A DNA stretch of 64,000 bases, from the NCBI GenBank assembly GCA_947247005.1, contig OX365946.1:51920734-51984733 (forward strand). Direction: 5' to 3'. This DNA comes from Spisula solida. Taxonomy: Eukaryota > Mollusca > Bivalvia > Venerida > Mactridae. A program made the position numbers and the translations under genes. Below the pieces are notes generated by a model, which ran no database searches, was not told where the DNA came from, and saw only the letters and a list, made by a program, of their open reading frames with translations. Positions within the stretch are counted from its first letter, which is position 1. Every line of letters begins with the position of its first letter. Positions 28,271-41,300 of the stretch are shown piece by piece.

Positions 28271-29214
28271 TAGAGGCCCTTTTTTTAAACATGTAATTGG
28301 CTAATATGGCAGAGAAAAAACAAATGACCACGCTCATACAACTGTCTCAGTCGATTCCAAACAAATAAATCAATGATTTTGTACTTCCTCTTCTTCCTTT
28401 TGAAGTGCAGGGCTCTCTCTGGAGCATCAACACACATGTGACTATATACAGTGACAGTGAGGCGAAAAACGCTGTTCAATGGTAAAAACGATAAAACATG
28501 ATTTGTGTCTAATGTAGAGAGCCAAGACCCGCCTTGAAGCTGACCAAGGTTGGGGATGTGGCAACATCTTCTGGCATATTCTGGCAACTGGTTCCATAGG
28601 GGAGTTGATGAGGGGAAGGAGTATTTATAAACGTCTGTCGGGCAGAATGGAATGAGGTACTTTATACATATTACACCTAGAATTTAGTTTGGGTTACAAA
28701 CAGTCAGTCTTGTTCTGACTCTAATAAGTGACTCCAAAACAGACAAAAGTGCAAATGCATGATCTATTATAAAGTACAGATTAACAGAAAGACAAAAACA
28801 AAGCCAGACCATTCATAAAAGGAAAAAAAATGTGTAACTGCAGCTAGGCAATTAGTCCAGGCCCGCATGTCATTTCACCAAGCATAGTTTGAAGATGTTA
28901 GTTACTTTTGAAGTGACCGCGAGTACACGCCAACCACACCACATATACAGTTAAACATGTTTCGTGGGTCAATGCCTTGTACCCCTTCCCCAGTATGTTT
29001 TGGCCCTGCAAATTTGATGGTTTTTTTTGTCAAAGATTGCATTGGTCTTAAAATATGGACTACATGTTTTTTTTAGATCTTTGGAAATGAAGCATTTTAA
29101 ATAAATTAAGCATTTAAGTGTTTTTTAATCCATCTAAAAATAATTAACGTAATTTTCAAAATATTGCCGTTGTTTCTATCTCTTTCTGTTCTTTATGTAT
29201 CTTTTCGTGACTTA

Positions 29215-29309
29215 CAGTGGTGAACCAGTCTGGTTACCGTGTCCGCCATATTTGTTGAAATTGACAACACAGCGGACGACTATCGATGAACTTATGTTGA
29301 ATTGCAATC
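29215..29309 (+). promoter_or_regulatory. MFI 5' region with YY1-like site
   Basis: About 60 bp before the start codon, ccgccatatttg is the reverse complement of a YY1-type AAnATGGCG site, a common core-promoter element of TATA-less genes. A short upstream ORF (29294-29323) overlaps the start. Transcription start not visible from sequence. Confidence 0.35.
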
Positions 29310-29361
29310 ATGTTAACGGATAAGGAAGCTAAGGATATTGTTTTTAAATCTGATTTAGCAG
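29310..29361 (+). CDS. C11orf65: MFI coding exon 1
   Basis: 17 codons plus one base starting MLTDKEAKDIVFKSDLA, donor GCAG|gtatgc. A 9-codon upstream ORF starts at 29294, overlaps this start out of frame and ends at its TAA, 29321-29323. The exon is short, so it rests on phase, the donor, and the promoter-like sequence upstream. Confidence 0.7.
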
Positions 29362-32300
29362 GTATGCCAGCCATGTTTCACTCTGACAATTTCCATGACT
29401 GAAAATGATTTTGATGACGGACACCTGCTTTGTTTACAATATTTTGTCACCAATTTTCGCGATGTTTATTTTGTGTTTTTCTTCTACAGACATGTAAGTG
29501 TAACTTAGAGCATTGTAGCACTATATGAATGTCACAATATGAGAAAATGTACAACCAGACCAGGGCTCGAACCCGGTACCCTTCGCTTACTGGACAAATG
29601 CTCGCTCTACTGACTGAGCTAGCAGGCTGCCTACACACTCCCTCACGGCAAGGTATAAAATGCGGACCAACGAGTGCGGACAAATACAGATTTAACAAAA
29701 GCAGAGAATACAAGAAGCGCACATTTATCAAGAATTTTCTACTAGAAAACGACTAGAATTTGTTTTAACAACATCTACAAATAGAAATATATTAAAATGT
29801 TTCTTGTAAAAGCCGACGTAAATTTACAATAACAATCAGAACAAAAAATAAGCGTTATCAGTATTGGAAGCTGTACGACTGTGATGCATATTTCCGTTAT
29901 TTTGCCATGTCACTAAAGTCTAGTTTAATAACAGGCCTGCCATTTCTCAGGCATTGAGCGGGTAATTACCGGCAATCGGATGTGATTACAGGCTTACCGG
30001 CTTTGAGGTTTTAATTTACCGGCAATCTTGATAAAATCAAAGCGTTCATGGTTCTCAACAACAGTGTATACCGTTTTCATAACGATGGTGTTTATTGCGA
30101 GTCAGTATAATTGGTGTATATAGGAAGCACGTGTCATAAAATGTACTACCTCCCGTTGTTACCCAAATATGATTAAGATTTAATGGACTCAATTCATGGA
30201 CGCTTCTATATTCCATAAACATGCATAAAACGACTTTTTGACATAGATGGTTTTAAAGTCGGTCTTCTACTGACGTGCCTTTTCTGCATTTTTATATTAT
30301 TAATTTGATTTTTATGCTTAGCCCTGATTGTATTATAGGTGTCTATTATCGAAAATGATTGAGATATAATGTACTTGTCGATATTTGTTCACGTCAGTTA
30401 AATATATTTTGCTAATTCATTTATTAGAATTGAGGAAATTGCATTTTTTTAAATTTTGCCTAGACAAGGCTACCATTTTTTTTTTAATTTTGGGCTCTTT
30501 TACATTGGTTTTATTCTAGGACCTTAATATTACAGAACAATTAGTTTGTATGGCTTTATCTAATTACAATTTAATAAATGATTTTTTTTATTAGGCCATT
30601 TCAATGCTTGATGGGCTTATAATTAGGTGGTTCACACGCTTAGCGGCTTGAATTAGGGGGTTCGCGCGCTAATCGCAGAATATTGAATTTGTCATCTTCG
30701 CGCGCTTTAATTCAATGTTTGCTAAAATCTCAGGCTTTTGCATGATTTTATTATGGCAGGCCTGTAATAATAAAACTTGTTCTAAACTATCTTACAGGGT
30801 GTTGCCGCTTATTATTTGTATGCTTACATGTATGTTTGCCCTTTATGACATAGAAATATAACGTTAGTAAAACTAAAATGCTATACTAGTACCCTGAGAT
30901 CTTCCGTAGGCCTAATTGTAATTATGTATTGAAGAATTTCGATCGAGTGGATTCCCTTTTTACTTACGTCCAAAACGTGTATCTTGGAAAACAAAAACGA
31001 GCTTAAAAATTTAATTTGATACAATAATTAAACAATTTGGCAATAAATAAAAAATAGCTAGAGGGTCGTATTAATGTATCTATCCCTAAAAGGTGTTGAA
31101 TCTATTTTCGAAAATGGTCTATTTTGAACCTAATTCAAAAGTAAAACAGCTCATAACTTCTTATTAAAATCATACATTTATAAAGCAGAGAGCCTCATAT
31201 TTACTTTGACACCAAAAGTATTATTGTTATTATGTATTATTATTATTATTGTCCGCGGTCCACAGTCCGCAAGCGTTGGTCCGCGTTTTATACCTCACCC
31301 TCCCTCACCCGTACTGTGAACAGGTGCAGACAGTGACATGAATACAATTTAATTGCATAAAATTTCATACCGACAAATTCACACCACTGCTAGTTACTAT
31401 AAATATTCATTCTTTCCTTATACAGTTGTTCTTTGGAATGGCTTACCAAGCCACATAGTCCTCCAGCCAGATCTAGAGGGGTTTAAGAACCATCTTAGCC
31501 CCTCTCTCATCTCAAACCGCCACTGAGTACCGGAACAGTGTTTTTATCAGCTTTTAAACTAAATACTTGCACCTTTTAAAGATAGATAAAAACTACCGGT
31601 TATCAGAAGGGGAAATATTACGAATTCTACAGGACGAAAGGGTTAGGGACTTGGGGTATCTTGCATGCACCTTCACAAGCCTGTTTGTGCTGCCTAAGCT
31701 TAAATATGCTTGTTACTGTTCATGCTTTGCTACGGCTATGCAGTGACACCCTATAGACACATTGCTTTCATGTAGCTAACTGTCTTTTAGCACTTCCATG
31801 CGCTTTACTCAATGTGCTCTTCTGTACACTCAGTTAGTTCATGTACTATTTATAGAAATGGTCCTGACTCAATTAGTCAATAGTGCTTTACTTGCCATGC
31901 AATGGTAATTGGTATGCCATAGCAATTTTTAGAAGGCATTAAATTTTCAGCTTTGTATGCTCAGAAGAGTTTTTTGGTAGCAGACCGTTTCCTAGCAATG
32001 TGCTATCGAGCACTCGGTAGCACTCTTAATGATGTATTATGCAACTTCCTCCCGAATTTGACTAATCCTTCTATGATTTATAGCCTCTTTAGTTGAGTGA
32101 GACTTAATACACTTACTTAGACTTTAACTTTTTACTGATCTGTTTTTGTGTTCTTTTTCATTTCAGAAAGTCAGAGCATTTTAAACAGAAAGTTAGCAAA
32201 TGCCCCCAAAGCATTAAGACGGGTATGTATAAATTTTGTGTTTGTTGTTTTATATGATCTTCTTATAGTGTACAATTACCACTACTCACACACTTCAATG

Positions 32301-35300
32301 GACGTTCAGGCTTTTATTTCTGAATTGCAGAATTTCGCAATTGCAAACTTTGTGATAAAAAGTCACATGTGATAAAAAGTCACATGTGATAAAAAGTCAC
32401 ATGCAGTTGTTCTCTACCAAGAGTGGAATATTTTCAAAGTATGTCCCTTGGGTCAATGCTGGCCTGCTCAAGGTTCACGCCTTTAAAGCTTTCTCTAAAG
32501 CCACAGATTCTATAGCTTTGATATTAAGTACATACATTGTATAATTATTGAGTTACCCAGTATCTTTAAATTATGCCCCTGGGTCAATATTGTTTCTGTT
32601 TGCTGTGTTGAATTAATTTTTATATTTTTAATTTTATGCAAGTAGTTTTTATTTAAATTATGTAATATTTTCTTTGTTAGTCACTGATACAAGACAGTCC
32701 AACCAGCAATGAAGGTCATACATCCGCAGCAGTGGAAATCCAGAGAGCATGGAGAGGTTACAATTCAAGGTACAGCTTGTGAAAAAATCTCAAAAAGATA
32801 ATAAAAGATCAGACAGGGAAGGCAACATTCAACTTAAACAGCTGAGCACAGAAAACATAAAAACAAGACAGATCACAAATACATGGCACAATGCCAAACA
32901 CACAACTGAACGAGAAAGTGAACTTAGCCACTGAAAATCAGCTGTCTAAAAGTCGAAAGTCTAAGTTCCAGCTGTCAAAAAGCTGACAGACCCGGTGTAA
33001 CAGGCCCCGTCTTCCCCCAGTCAGTTTTATCCCCCGGGGATAAACCGGGCCGGCCCAGTTTATCCCCCGGGGGAAGAAGAGGCCTAGTCAGTTTTATCCC
33101 CCGCCAGGCCTCTTTTTCCCCCACCCCAGGCCTATTCTTCCCCCACCTAAAAATATTTTTTTTTTGTTAAGGAGATGGGGAAGAAGAGGCCTTGTCTATT
33201 TTATCCCCCACTCGAGTATAATTATCATGGAGATGGGGGAAAGAATAGAATGGTCAAATTGGTCAATATTTAAGGAGAGGCCTAGTCTACTTTATCCCCC
33301 ACCTAACTATTTTTAATACAGAGGTGGGGGAAGGATAGCCCTAGTCTACTTTATCCCCCACCTAAGTATTTTTAATACAGAGGTGGGGGAAGAAGAGGCC
33401 TAGTCTACTTTATCCCCCACCTAAGTATTTTTAATACAGAGGTGAGTGAAGAAGAGGCCTAGTCTACTTTATCCCCCACCTAACTATTTTTAATACAGAG
33501 GTGGGGAAAGAAGTGGCCTAGTCTACTTTATCCCCCACCTAACTATTTTTAATACAGAGGTGGGGGAAGAAGAGGCCTAGTCTACTTTATCCCCCACCTA
33601 ACTATTTTTAATACAGAGGTGGGGGAAGGATAGGCCTAGTCTACTTTATCCCCCACCTAAGTATTTTTAATACAGAGGTGGGGGAAGAAGAGGCCTAGTC
33701 TACTTTATCCCCCACCTAACTATTTTTAATACAGAGGTGGGGGAAGGATAGGCCTAGTCTACTTTATCCCCCACCTAAGTATTTTAATACAGAGGTGGGG
33801 GAAGAAGAGGCCTAGTCTACTTTATCCCCCACCTAACTATTTTTATTACAGAGGTGGGGGAAGGATAGGCCTAGTCTACTTTATCCCCCACCTAAATATT
33901 TTTAATACAGAGGTGGGGGAAGAAGAGGCCTAGTCTACTTTATCCCCCACCAAACTATTTTTAATACAGAGGTGGGGGAAGGAGATGCCTAGTCTACTTT
34001 ATCCCCCACCTAAGTATTTTTAATACAGAGGTGGGGGAAGAAGAGGCCTAGTCTATTTTATCCCCCACCTAACTATAATTAATACAGAGATGGGGGAAGA
34101 AGAGGCCTAGTCTACTTTATCCCCCACCTGACTAATTAATATAGAGGTGGGGGAAGAAGAGGCCTAGTCTACTTTATCCCCCACCTGACTATTCTTAATA
34201 CAGAGGTGGGGGAAGAAGAGGCCTAGTCTACTTTATCCCCCACCTGACTATAATTAATACAGAGGTGGGGGAAGAAGAGGCCTAGTCAACTTTATCCCCC
34301 ACCTGACTATTCTTGATACAGAGGTGGGGGAAGAAGAGGCCTAGTCTACTTTATCCCCCACCTAAGTATTTTTAATACAGAGGTGGGGGAAGGAGAGGCA
34401 TAGTCTACATTACCCCCACCTGACTATTCTTAATACAGAGGTGGGGGAAGAAGAAAAGGCCTAGTCTACTTTATCCCCCACCTAAGTAATTTTTATACAG
34501 AGGTGGGGGAAGGATAGGCATAGTCTACTTTATCCCCCACCTGACTATTCTTGATACAGAGGTGGGGGAAGAAGAGGCCTAGTCTACTTTATCCCCCACC
34601 TGACTAATTAATACAGAGGTGGGGGGAGAAGAGACATTATCTACATTACCCCCACCTGACTATTCTTAATACAGAGGTGGGGGAAGAAGAGGCCTAGTCT
34701 ACTTTATCCCCCACCTAAGTATTTTTAATACACCAATGGGGGAAGAAGAGGCGTAGTCTACTTTATCCCCCACCTGACTAATTAATACAGAGGTGGGGGG
34801 AGAAGAGACATTATCTACATTACCCCCACCTGACTATTCTTAATACAGAGGTGGGGGAAGAAGAGGCCTAGTCTACTTTATCCCCCACCTAAGTATTTTT
34901 AATACACCAATGGGGGAAGAAGAGGCGTAGTCTACTTTATCCCCCACCTGACTAATTAATACAGAGGTGGGGGGAGAAGAGACATTATCTACATTACCCC
35001 CACCTGACTATTCTTAATACAGAGGTGGGGGAAGAAGAGGCCTAGTCTACTTTATCCCCCACCTAAGTATTTTTAATACAGAGGTGGGGGAAGGATAGGC
35101 ATAGTCTACTTTATCCCCCACCTGACTATTCTTGATACAGAGGTGGGGGAAGAAGAGGCCCCCACCTTACTATATTACATTCGGATGGGGGATAAATAGG
35201 CAATTCTACTTCTGTCCCATCTTTGTATTTATTACACTCAGGTGGGGGATAAAAAAGACCAGTCTATTTCTTCCCCCATCTCCATATTAATTATACTCAG

Positions 35301-38300
35301 ATGTGGAATAAAAAGACCAAATTATGGCAATAATGAACTTAATTTATCGATTAAATCAATTCATTCTTTTCACTTTCTTTCACTTCAAAAACAAATTCAC
35401 AAGCCATATTCACCATTATTTAAGAATTTATTAATTCACAAATATTATTTTTGGCACATTACAATAAAAACTAAATTTTTTAGGTGGGGGAAGAAAAGGC
35501 CTGGGGTGGGGGAAGAAGAGGCCTAGGGGGGGATAAACCGGGCCGGCCCAGTTTATCCCCCGGGGGATAAAATAGGCCGGCCCGTTTTATCCCCGGGGGA
35601 TAAACTGGGCCGGCCCGGTTTATCCCCCGGGGGATAAACTGGGCGGGGGATAAAATTGACCGTTACACCGGTTTCAGCTATAAAAAGCTGAATGACCTAT
35701 TTTCAGCTGTAAAAAGGTCCCAATTAAAGACCCAAATTTAGCGGTCAAAAAGTTTAGTGCTGACTATTTAAGAAATAGTTCACATCACTGAGGGCCCTAT
35801 GGCATTATATGGGCTGACTATTTCTTATATTATACCGAACATTCAATTTCAATATTAGGAATCTATATCTTTCTAACGCGAAAATACATTTGGTTTTAAA
35901 TTTTTAAACTACAGATCATTATGGGGCTGAAACGCTGAAAGTTCCATATAAGTTTTGATGCTGAAATAACTGATGTACAATATTGAGACTGAATGCAATG
36001 CTTCAGGACATTACTCTCTTAAAATTTAAAAACAAGTTACTTTGTATCGATGTGAGTGTTGCACTTATAAGTTTCACCATAAGTAAAATTTGGAACAATT
36101 TTTTTGGCTTCTTATTATACTCAGCCTCATTAATCTCAGAAACATCTCCTTAAATGGGAACAGGATATTGAATATACAACTTTATTTCACATCTTAGGTT
36201 TATCCAAGACTTCCTGATGTACAACCAGTTATAATTTATTTTAACCTCACAATTGAATGCTAAACTTTATTTGCAGAGCAAACCTATACCATCTTGTACA
36301 ACCTGATGCCAGTAAGACAGCTGTATACAGTGGTAGTAAACATCACATGATGAGACAAGATGATTTCTCTGGATATACTGATGTAGGTTTATGAAACGTT
36401 TCAGTGTTAACCACAGGGGAGTGGATAGTCCTCAAAATAGTAAAACTTGGCCATGTTTTAATTGTTTCTGGAATGGATACATCAAGTAGTAGTGACACGT
36501 ATATTGTACCTGCTACTGTGTGGATTTGACTTGACAAGTATATTGTACCTGCTACTGTGTGGATTTGACTTGACAAGTATATTGTACCTGCTACTGTGTG
36601 GATTTGACTTGACAAGTATATTGTACCTGCTACTGTGTGGAGTTGACTTGACAAGTATATTGTACCTGCTACTGTGTGGAGTTGACTTGACAAGTATATT
36701 GTACCTGCTACTGTGTGGAGTTGACTTGACAAGTATATTGTACCTGCTACTGTGTGGATTTGACTTGACAAGTATATTGTACCTGCTACTGTGTGGATTT
36801 GACTTGACAAGTATATTGTACCTGCTACTGTGTGGATTTGACTTGACAAGTATATTGTACCTGCTACTGTGTGGATTTGACTTGACAAGTATATTGTACC
36901 TGCTACTGTGTGGATTTGACTTGACAAGTATATTGTACCTGCTACTGTGTGGATTTGACTTGACAAGTATATTGTACCTGCTACTGTGTGGATTTGACTT
37001 GACAAGTATATTGTACCTGCTACTGTGTGGATTTGACTTGACAAGTATATTGTACCTGCTACTGTGTGGAGTTGACTTGACAAGTATATTGTACCTGCTA
37101 CTGTGTGGAGTTGACTTGACAAGTATATTGTACCTGCTACTGTGTGGAGTTGACTTGACAAGTATAGTGTACCTGCTACTGTGTGGAGTTGACTTGACAA
37201 GTATAGTGTACCTGCTACTGTGTGGAGTTGACTTGACAAGTATATTGTACCTGCTACTGTGTGGAGTTGACTTGACAAGTATATTGTACCTGCTACTGTG
37301 TGGAGTTGACTTGACAAGTATATTGTACCTGCTACTGTGTGGATTTGACTTGACAAGTATATTGTACCTGCTACTGTGTGGAGTTGACTTGACAAGTATA
37401 TTGTACCTGCTACTGTGTGGAGTTGACTTGACAAGTATATTGAACCTGCTACTGTGTGGATTTGACTTGACAAGTATATTGTACCTGCTACTGTGTGGAT
37501 TTGACTTGACAAGTATATTGTACCTGCTACTGTGTGGAGTTGACTTGACAAGTATATTGTACCTGCTACTGTGTGGATTTGACTTGACAAGTATATTGTA
37601 CCTGCTACTGTGTGGATTTGACTTGACAAGTATATTGTACCTGCTACTGTGTGGATTTGACTTGACAAGTATATTGTACCTGCTACTGTGTGGATTTGAC
37701 TTGACAAGTATATTGTACCTGCTACTGTGTGGATTTGACTTGACAAGTATATTGTACCTGCTACTGTGTGGAGTTGACTTGACAAGTATATTGTACCTGC
37801 TACTGTGTGGAGTTGACTTGACAAGTATATTGTACCTGCTACTGTGTGGATTTGACTTGACAAGTATATTGTACCTGCTACGGTGTGGATTTGACTTGAC
37901 AAGTATATTGTACCTGCTCTGCTACTGTGTGGATTTGACTTGACAAGTATATTGTACCTGCTACTGTGTGGAGTTGACTTGACAAGTATATTGTACCTGC
38001 TACTGTGTGGATTTGACTTGACAAGTATATTGTACCTGCTACTGTGTGGAGTTGACTTGACAAGTATATTGTACCTGCTACTGTGTGGATTTGACTTGAC
38101 AAGTATATTGTACCTGCTACTGTGTGGATTTGACTTGACAAGTATATTGTACCTGCTACTGTGTGGATTTGACTTGACAAGTATATTGTACCTGCTACTG
38201 TGTGGAGTTGACTTGACAAGTATATTGTACCTGCTACTGTGTGGATTTGACTTGACAAGTATATTGTACCTGCTACTGTGTGGATTTGACTTGACAAGTA

Positions 38301-41300
38301 TATTGTACCTGCTACTGTGTGGATTTGACTTGACAAGTATATTGTACCTGCTACTGTGTGGATTTGACTTGACAAGTATATTGTACCTGCTACTGTGTGG
38401 ATTTGACTTGACAAGTATATTGTACCTGCTACTGTGGAGTTGACTTATCTCTTTGCTATGTGGTTTAGTTTATGGTGGACAGCAATTAGTTTATAGATGC
38501 ACTGATTTTAGGTCTATTGTGAAACATGTTTTCCAAACATATTACCGGCAATCACTCTTGACACCTCATTCCTGATGGTATCCATCGACATAGGGGTATG
38601 AGAGACGAAGAAACCTGCTTTCCCTTTTATGCTGAATGTTTAGCAAGGGAATGACTGGTACAACATTTTATGTATTTTTATTTCGCTTTGGTATGGCACA
38701 GTTTGGGATCGATCGACCCCCATTTGAAGCGGACCCACTACTGCTAAGCTATCGAAGTGGTTCCATAGTGAGGAGTTACATCCCAAATAGACCCTTTAAG
38801 TTAGCACATAGCTGTCACCACTCCACCTGGGGATATATTGATAGGTGTATTATCAAGGGTAAACATGTAATTCAAGTGATAATGTAGAAAGTGACCAGAA
38901 CATAGTTGCGATGATGCAAAAGTAAAATACAATGCAAAGAAAAAGAAATCATGTACCAGTTGTGTGAATGATCTCTCAGACGCATACTTTATTAAAAGGT
39001 ATTACAATTAATACTCAGCTATAACATTCATGAAGGGGTTACATTTGACTCGGAAGTAGGAGTTTTGACCCTTGAAAGTTCCAATAAGCAACATTTTGAG
39101 CCTCAAGGTTTTGGTTTTGGAAGGTCATTATCTCTAAAAATCATGGGGATTTTGCCCATAAAATGGTAAGATTTAGTCAAAAGTATCAAAATGACCCTCC
39201 TCTGAATTGTTCTATGAACAGAACATAAATTCACCAATAAGAATGTCATTTATGAATTAAGTTTGTTTTTGTACTTGAAAATAGCATACTGCTATGATAT
39301 TTCTAGTTTATGGTAGTGTCTGAGGTCAGGCTAATAGTGATTATATATTATAATTTAAATTCTAACATAGCACGTGAGATTTGCCTTCTTTGCGTATATT
39401 GAGCTTACCATATTTTATTACCGTGATAAAATATAGCTGATTGATGACGTCACGTCACGTTTGACGTCATATATTATGACAAATGACGTAACGGTGACGG
39501 TAACGTTCCTAGGAAAGAAAGTAGTTTGACGTCAACCTGACTTGTTGTGCTATAAAAGGCAGAGCATTGGCGATGTTAGAATTGAAAAAATAAATAGGAG
39601 CTGTGCTTAGTTGTGTTATAAAATATAGGCACTCGTTTAAATGCGTACATTAAATCACTCGTGCTGCGCACTCGTGATTTAATTACTATGTATCCAAACA
39701 CATGCCTATATTTTATTACGCAACAAAACATAGCTACGTATTCTTTATTTCTTAAGTATAATATGATTAAAAGAGTTATTATTGATAATTTTAGGGTGGT
39801 AAGATGAAAAGTGTACCAAGAACTCGACTGGAGGAGTATTATAAAGAATTTATACAAGGTTTGATGCAATCTCCAAACAGACCCCCTGCTTTACCAAGGT
39901 TTGTCTTAATAGTATATTTATATATATACATATCATATAGTGCAGAGGTATTTATTTGATCCTTGTGAACTATTTAATGCACCCAAGATAATGGGAAAGA
40001 TGAGGAAACTCAGTGTTTTGTATGCCCCGGCATATTCTGATGCAGGAGGCATATATAGTGATTGTCTTTGCTGTCCATCTAAAAATGTTAACCAAAACTT
40101 TCCGTTTTTGAAACTCAAAAATCCATCAAGGAATTGCTTTCAAACTTGGCATACTTGTTGACCATCATAAACACCTTACATTGTCAAAGCCATTGCATTA
40201 TCCAACATTTCAACATAATTATGGCCCCTGATTGACTTAGCTTGTTTTAATGGACAAGGCTGCCACTAGGGAATAAGCGTTTATTGAACACTGTATTATG
40301 ATATGTATACAGTTGTCTATGAGAGGTTTATAGAAACATAAACATAAGGGTTCCAAAATACTTGGTTGTCCTGACATTGTTACAATTTTTGTAAATGAAG
40401 AAGTATCATTACTTACAATAAGCCATATATAAACAGTTATATGTACTCAAGTTTTGACTACATTATATACATTATATTCATTGTCAGGTTGATCAAACTA
40501 AAGTGTTTTAAAATGATTCCAGTTTTGAGGATTTTTGTGCTACATACATACAAGATTGGTGGAGAGATCGGATGCCCGACACACAGCGGACCGGACCACC
40601 ACCACAATCAGTACCAGCACGTCCCGAACCAATCATACCAAAGAGACCTCTGAGAGCGTTAAGTATTCAGGAGGCCGCCTCCATGATACAGAGAGCATGG
40701 CGGAGACATATTGTAAGTCAACACACTAGGCAGCTCATTAGGTCTGATACCCATATCCTTATAATGAGGAATTAGGGGGATAATATCCCATCCAAAATCA
40801 TAATATATAGCTGCGAAACGACTTTGCATGCGGACTATCTATATTAAGTGATACTGAAACAGAGTAAATGGTGAATATATGTCGGTCCTATGAAACCAGA
40901 ATGAATACTGTTCATATTTTAATGGAATTTAATTAAAATTGATTTGTCAAAACTAAGCTTGTTACCAAGATTTTTAATGGCTAATTAGGGTCGTAAACCA
41001 GCATTTTCACAGCTTTGACACTATTTTAACACAGCACTTCATAGACACCTAATACATTAACAGGTACCTGAAGTCTCCTCATTAGATGGATTGTGTACTC
41101 CTTCTTCATTCAAGTTATTTGAAAATATTAAGCCAGCTTTACATTTTACGAGGTCACCCCATAGGGGTTTACTGATTGGGGGCATTAAAATAGGTACCAT
41201 GGAGTAAAAGCATTAATATGTGATTTTATTGTAGGATATACAAGTATACAGATATTATAGAGATTTAATCAACTTTAAATCAAGAGGGAATCCATCACTC

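Larger units (their letters stand above)
21641..29309. other. Intergenic region between NACHO and MFI
   Basis: No gene recognised. AATAAA at 23279 and 25858 could end NACHO transcripts; neither is compelling. Repeats are listed separately. 22830-23790, 25810-26850, 27110-27950 and 28600-29200 show nothing identifiable beyond AT-rich sequence. Confidence 0.55.

Noticed and set aside
29529..29756. 75-codon ORF in MFI intron 1
   Set aside because: It runs across a reversed tRNA-derived SINE head; no splice sites make it in phase with MFI exons.
36383..36388. GTAG|gtttat donor for MFI exon 4
   Set aside because: It exits in phase 1 and makes exon 5 read GGG TGG TAA; the gtaggt donor four bases earlier keeps the frame open.
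36343..37943. Long ORFs on both strands (519 and 493 codons)
   Set aside because: They are the direct consequence of a stop-free 39-bp tandem repeat; the protein is a monotonous 13-residue repeat, and the frame breaks at a 5-bp insertion.
40535..40570. Acceptor at 40554 for MFI exon 6
   Set aside because: It would enter with two bases while exon 5 exits in phase 2; the acceptor at 40522 gives an open in-phase join.
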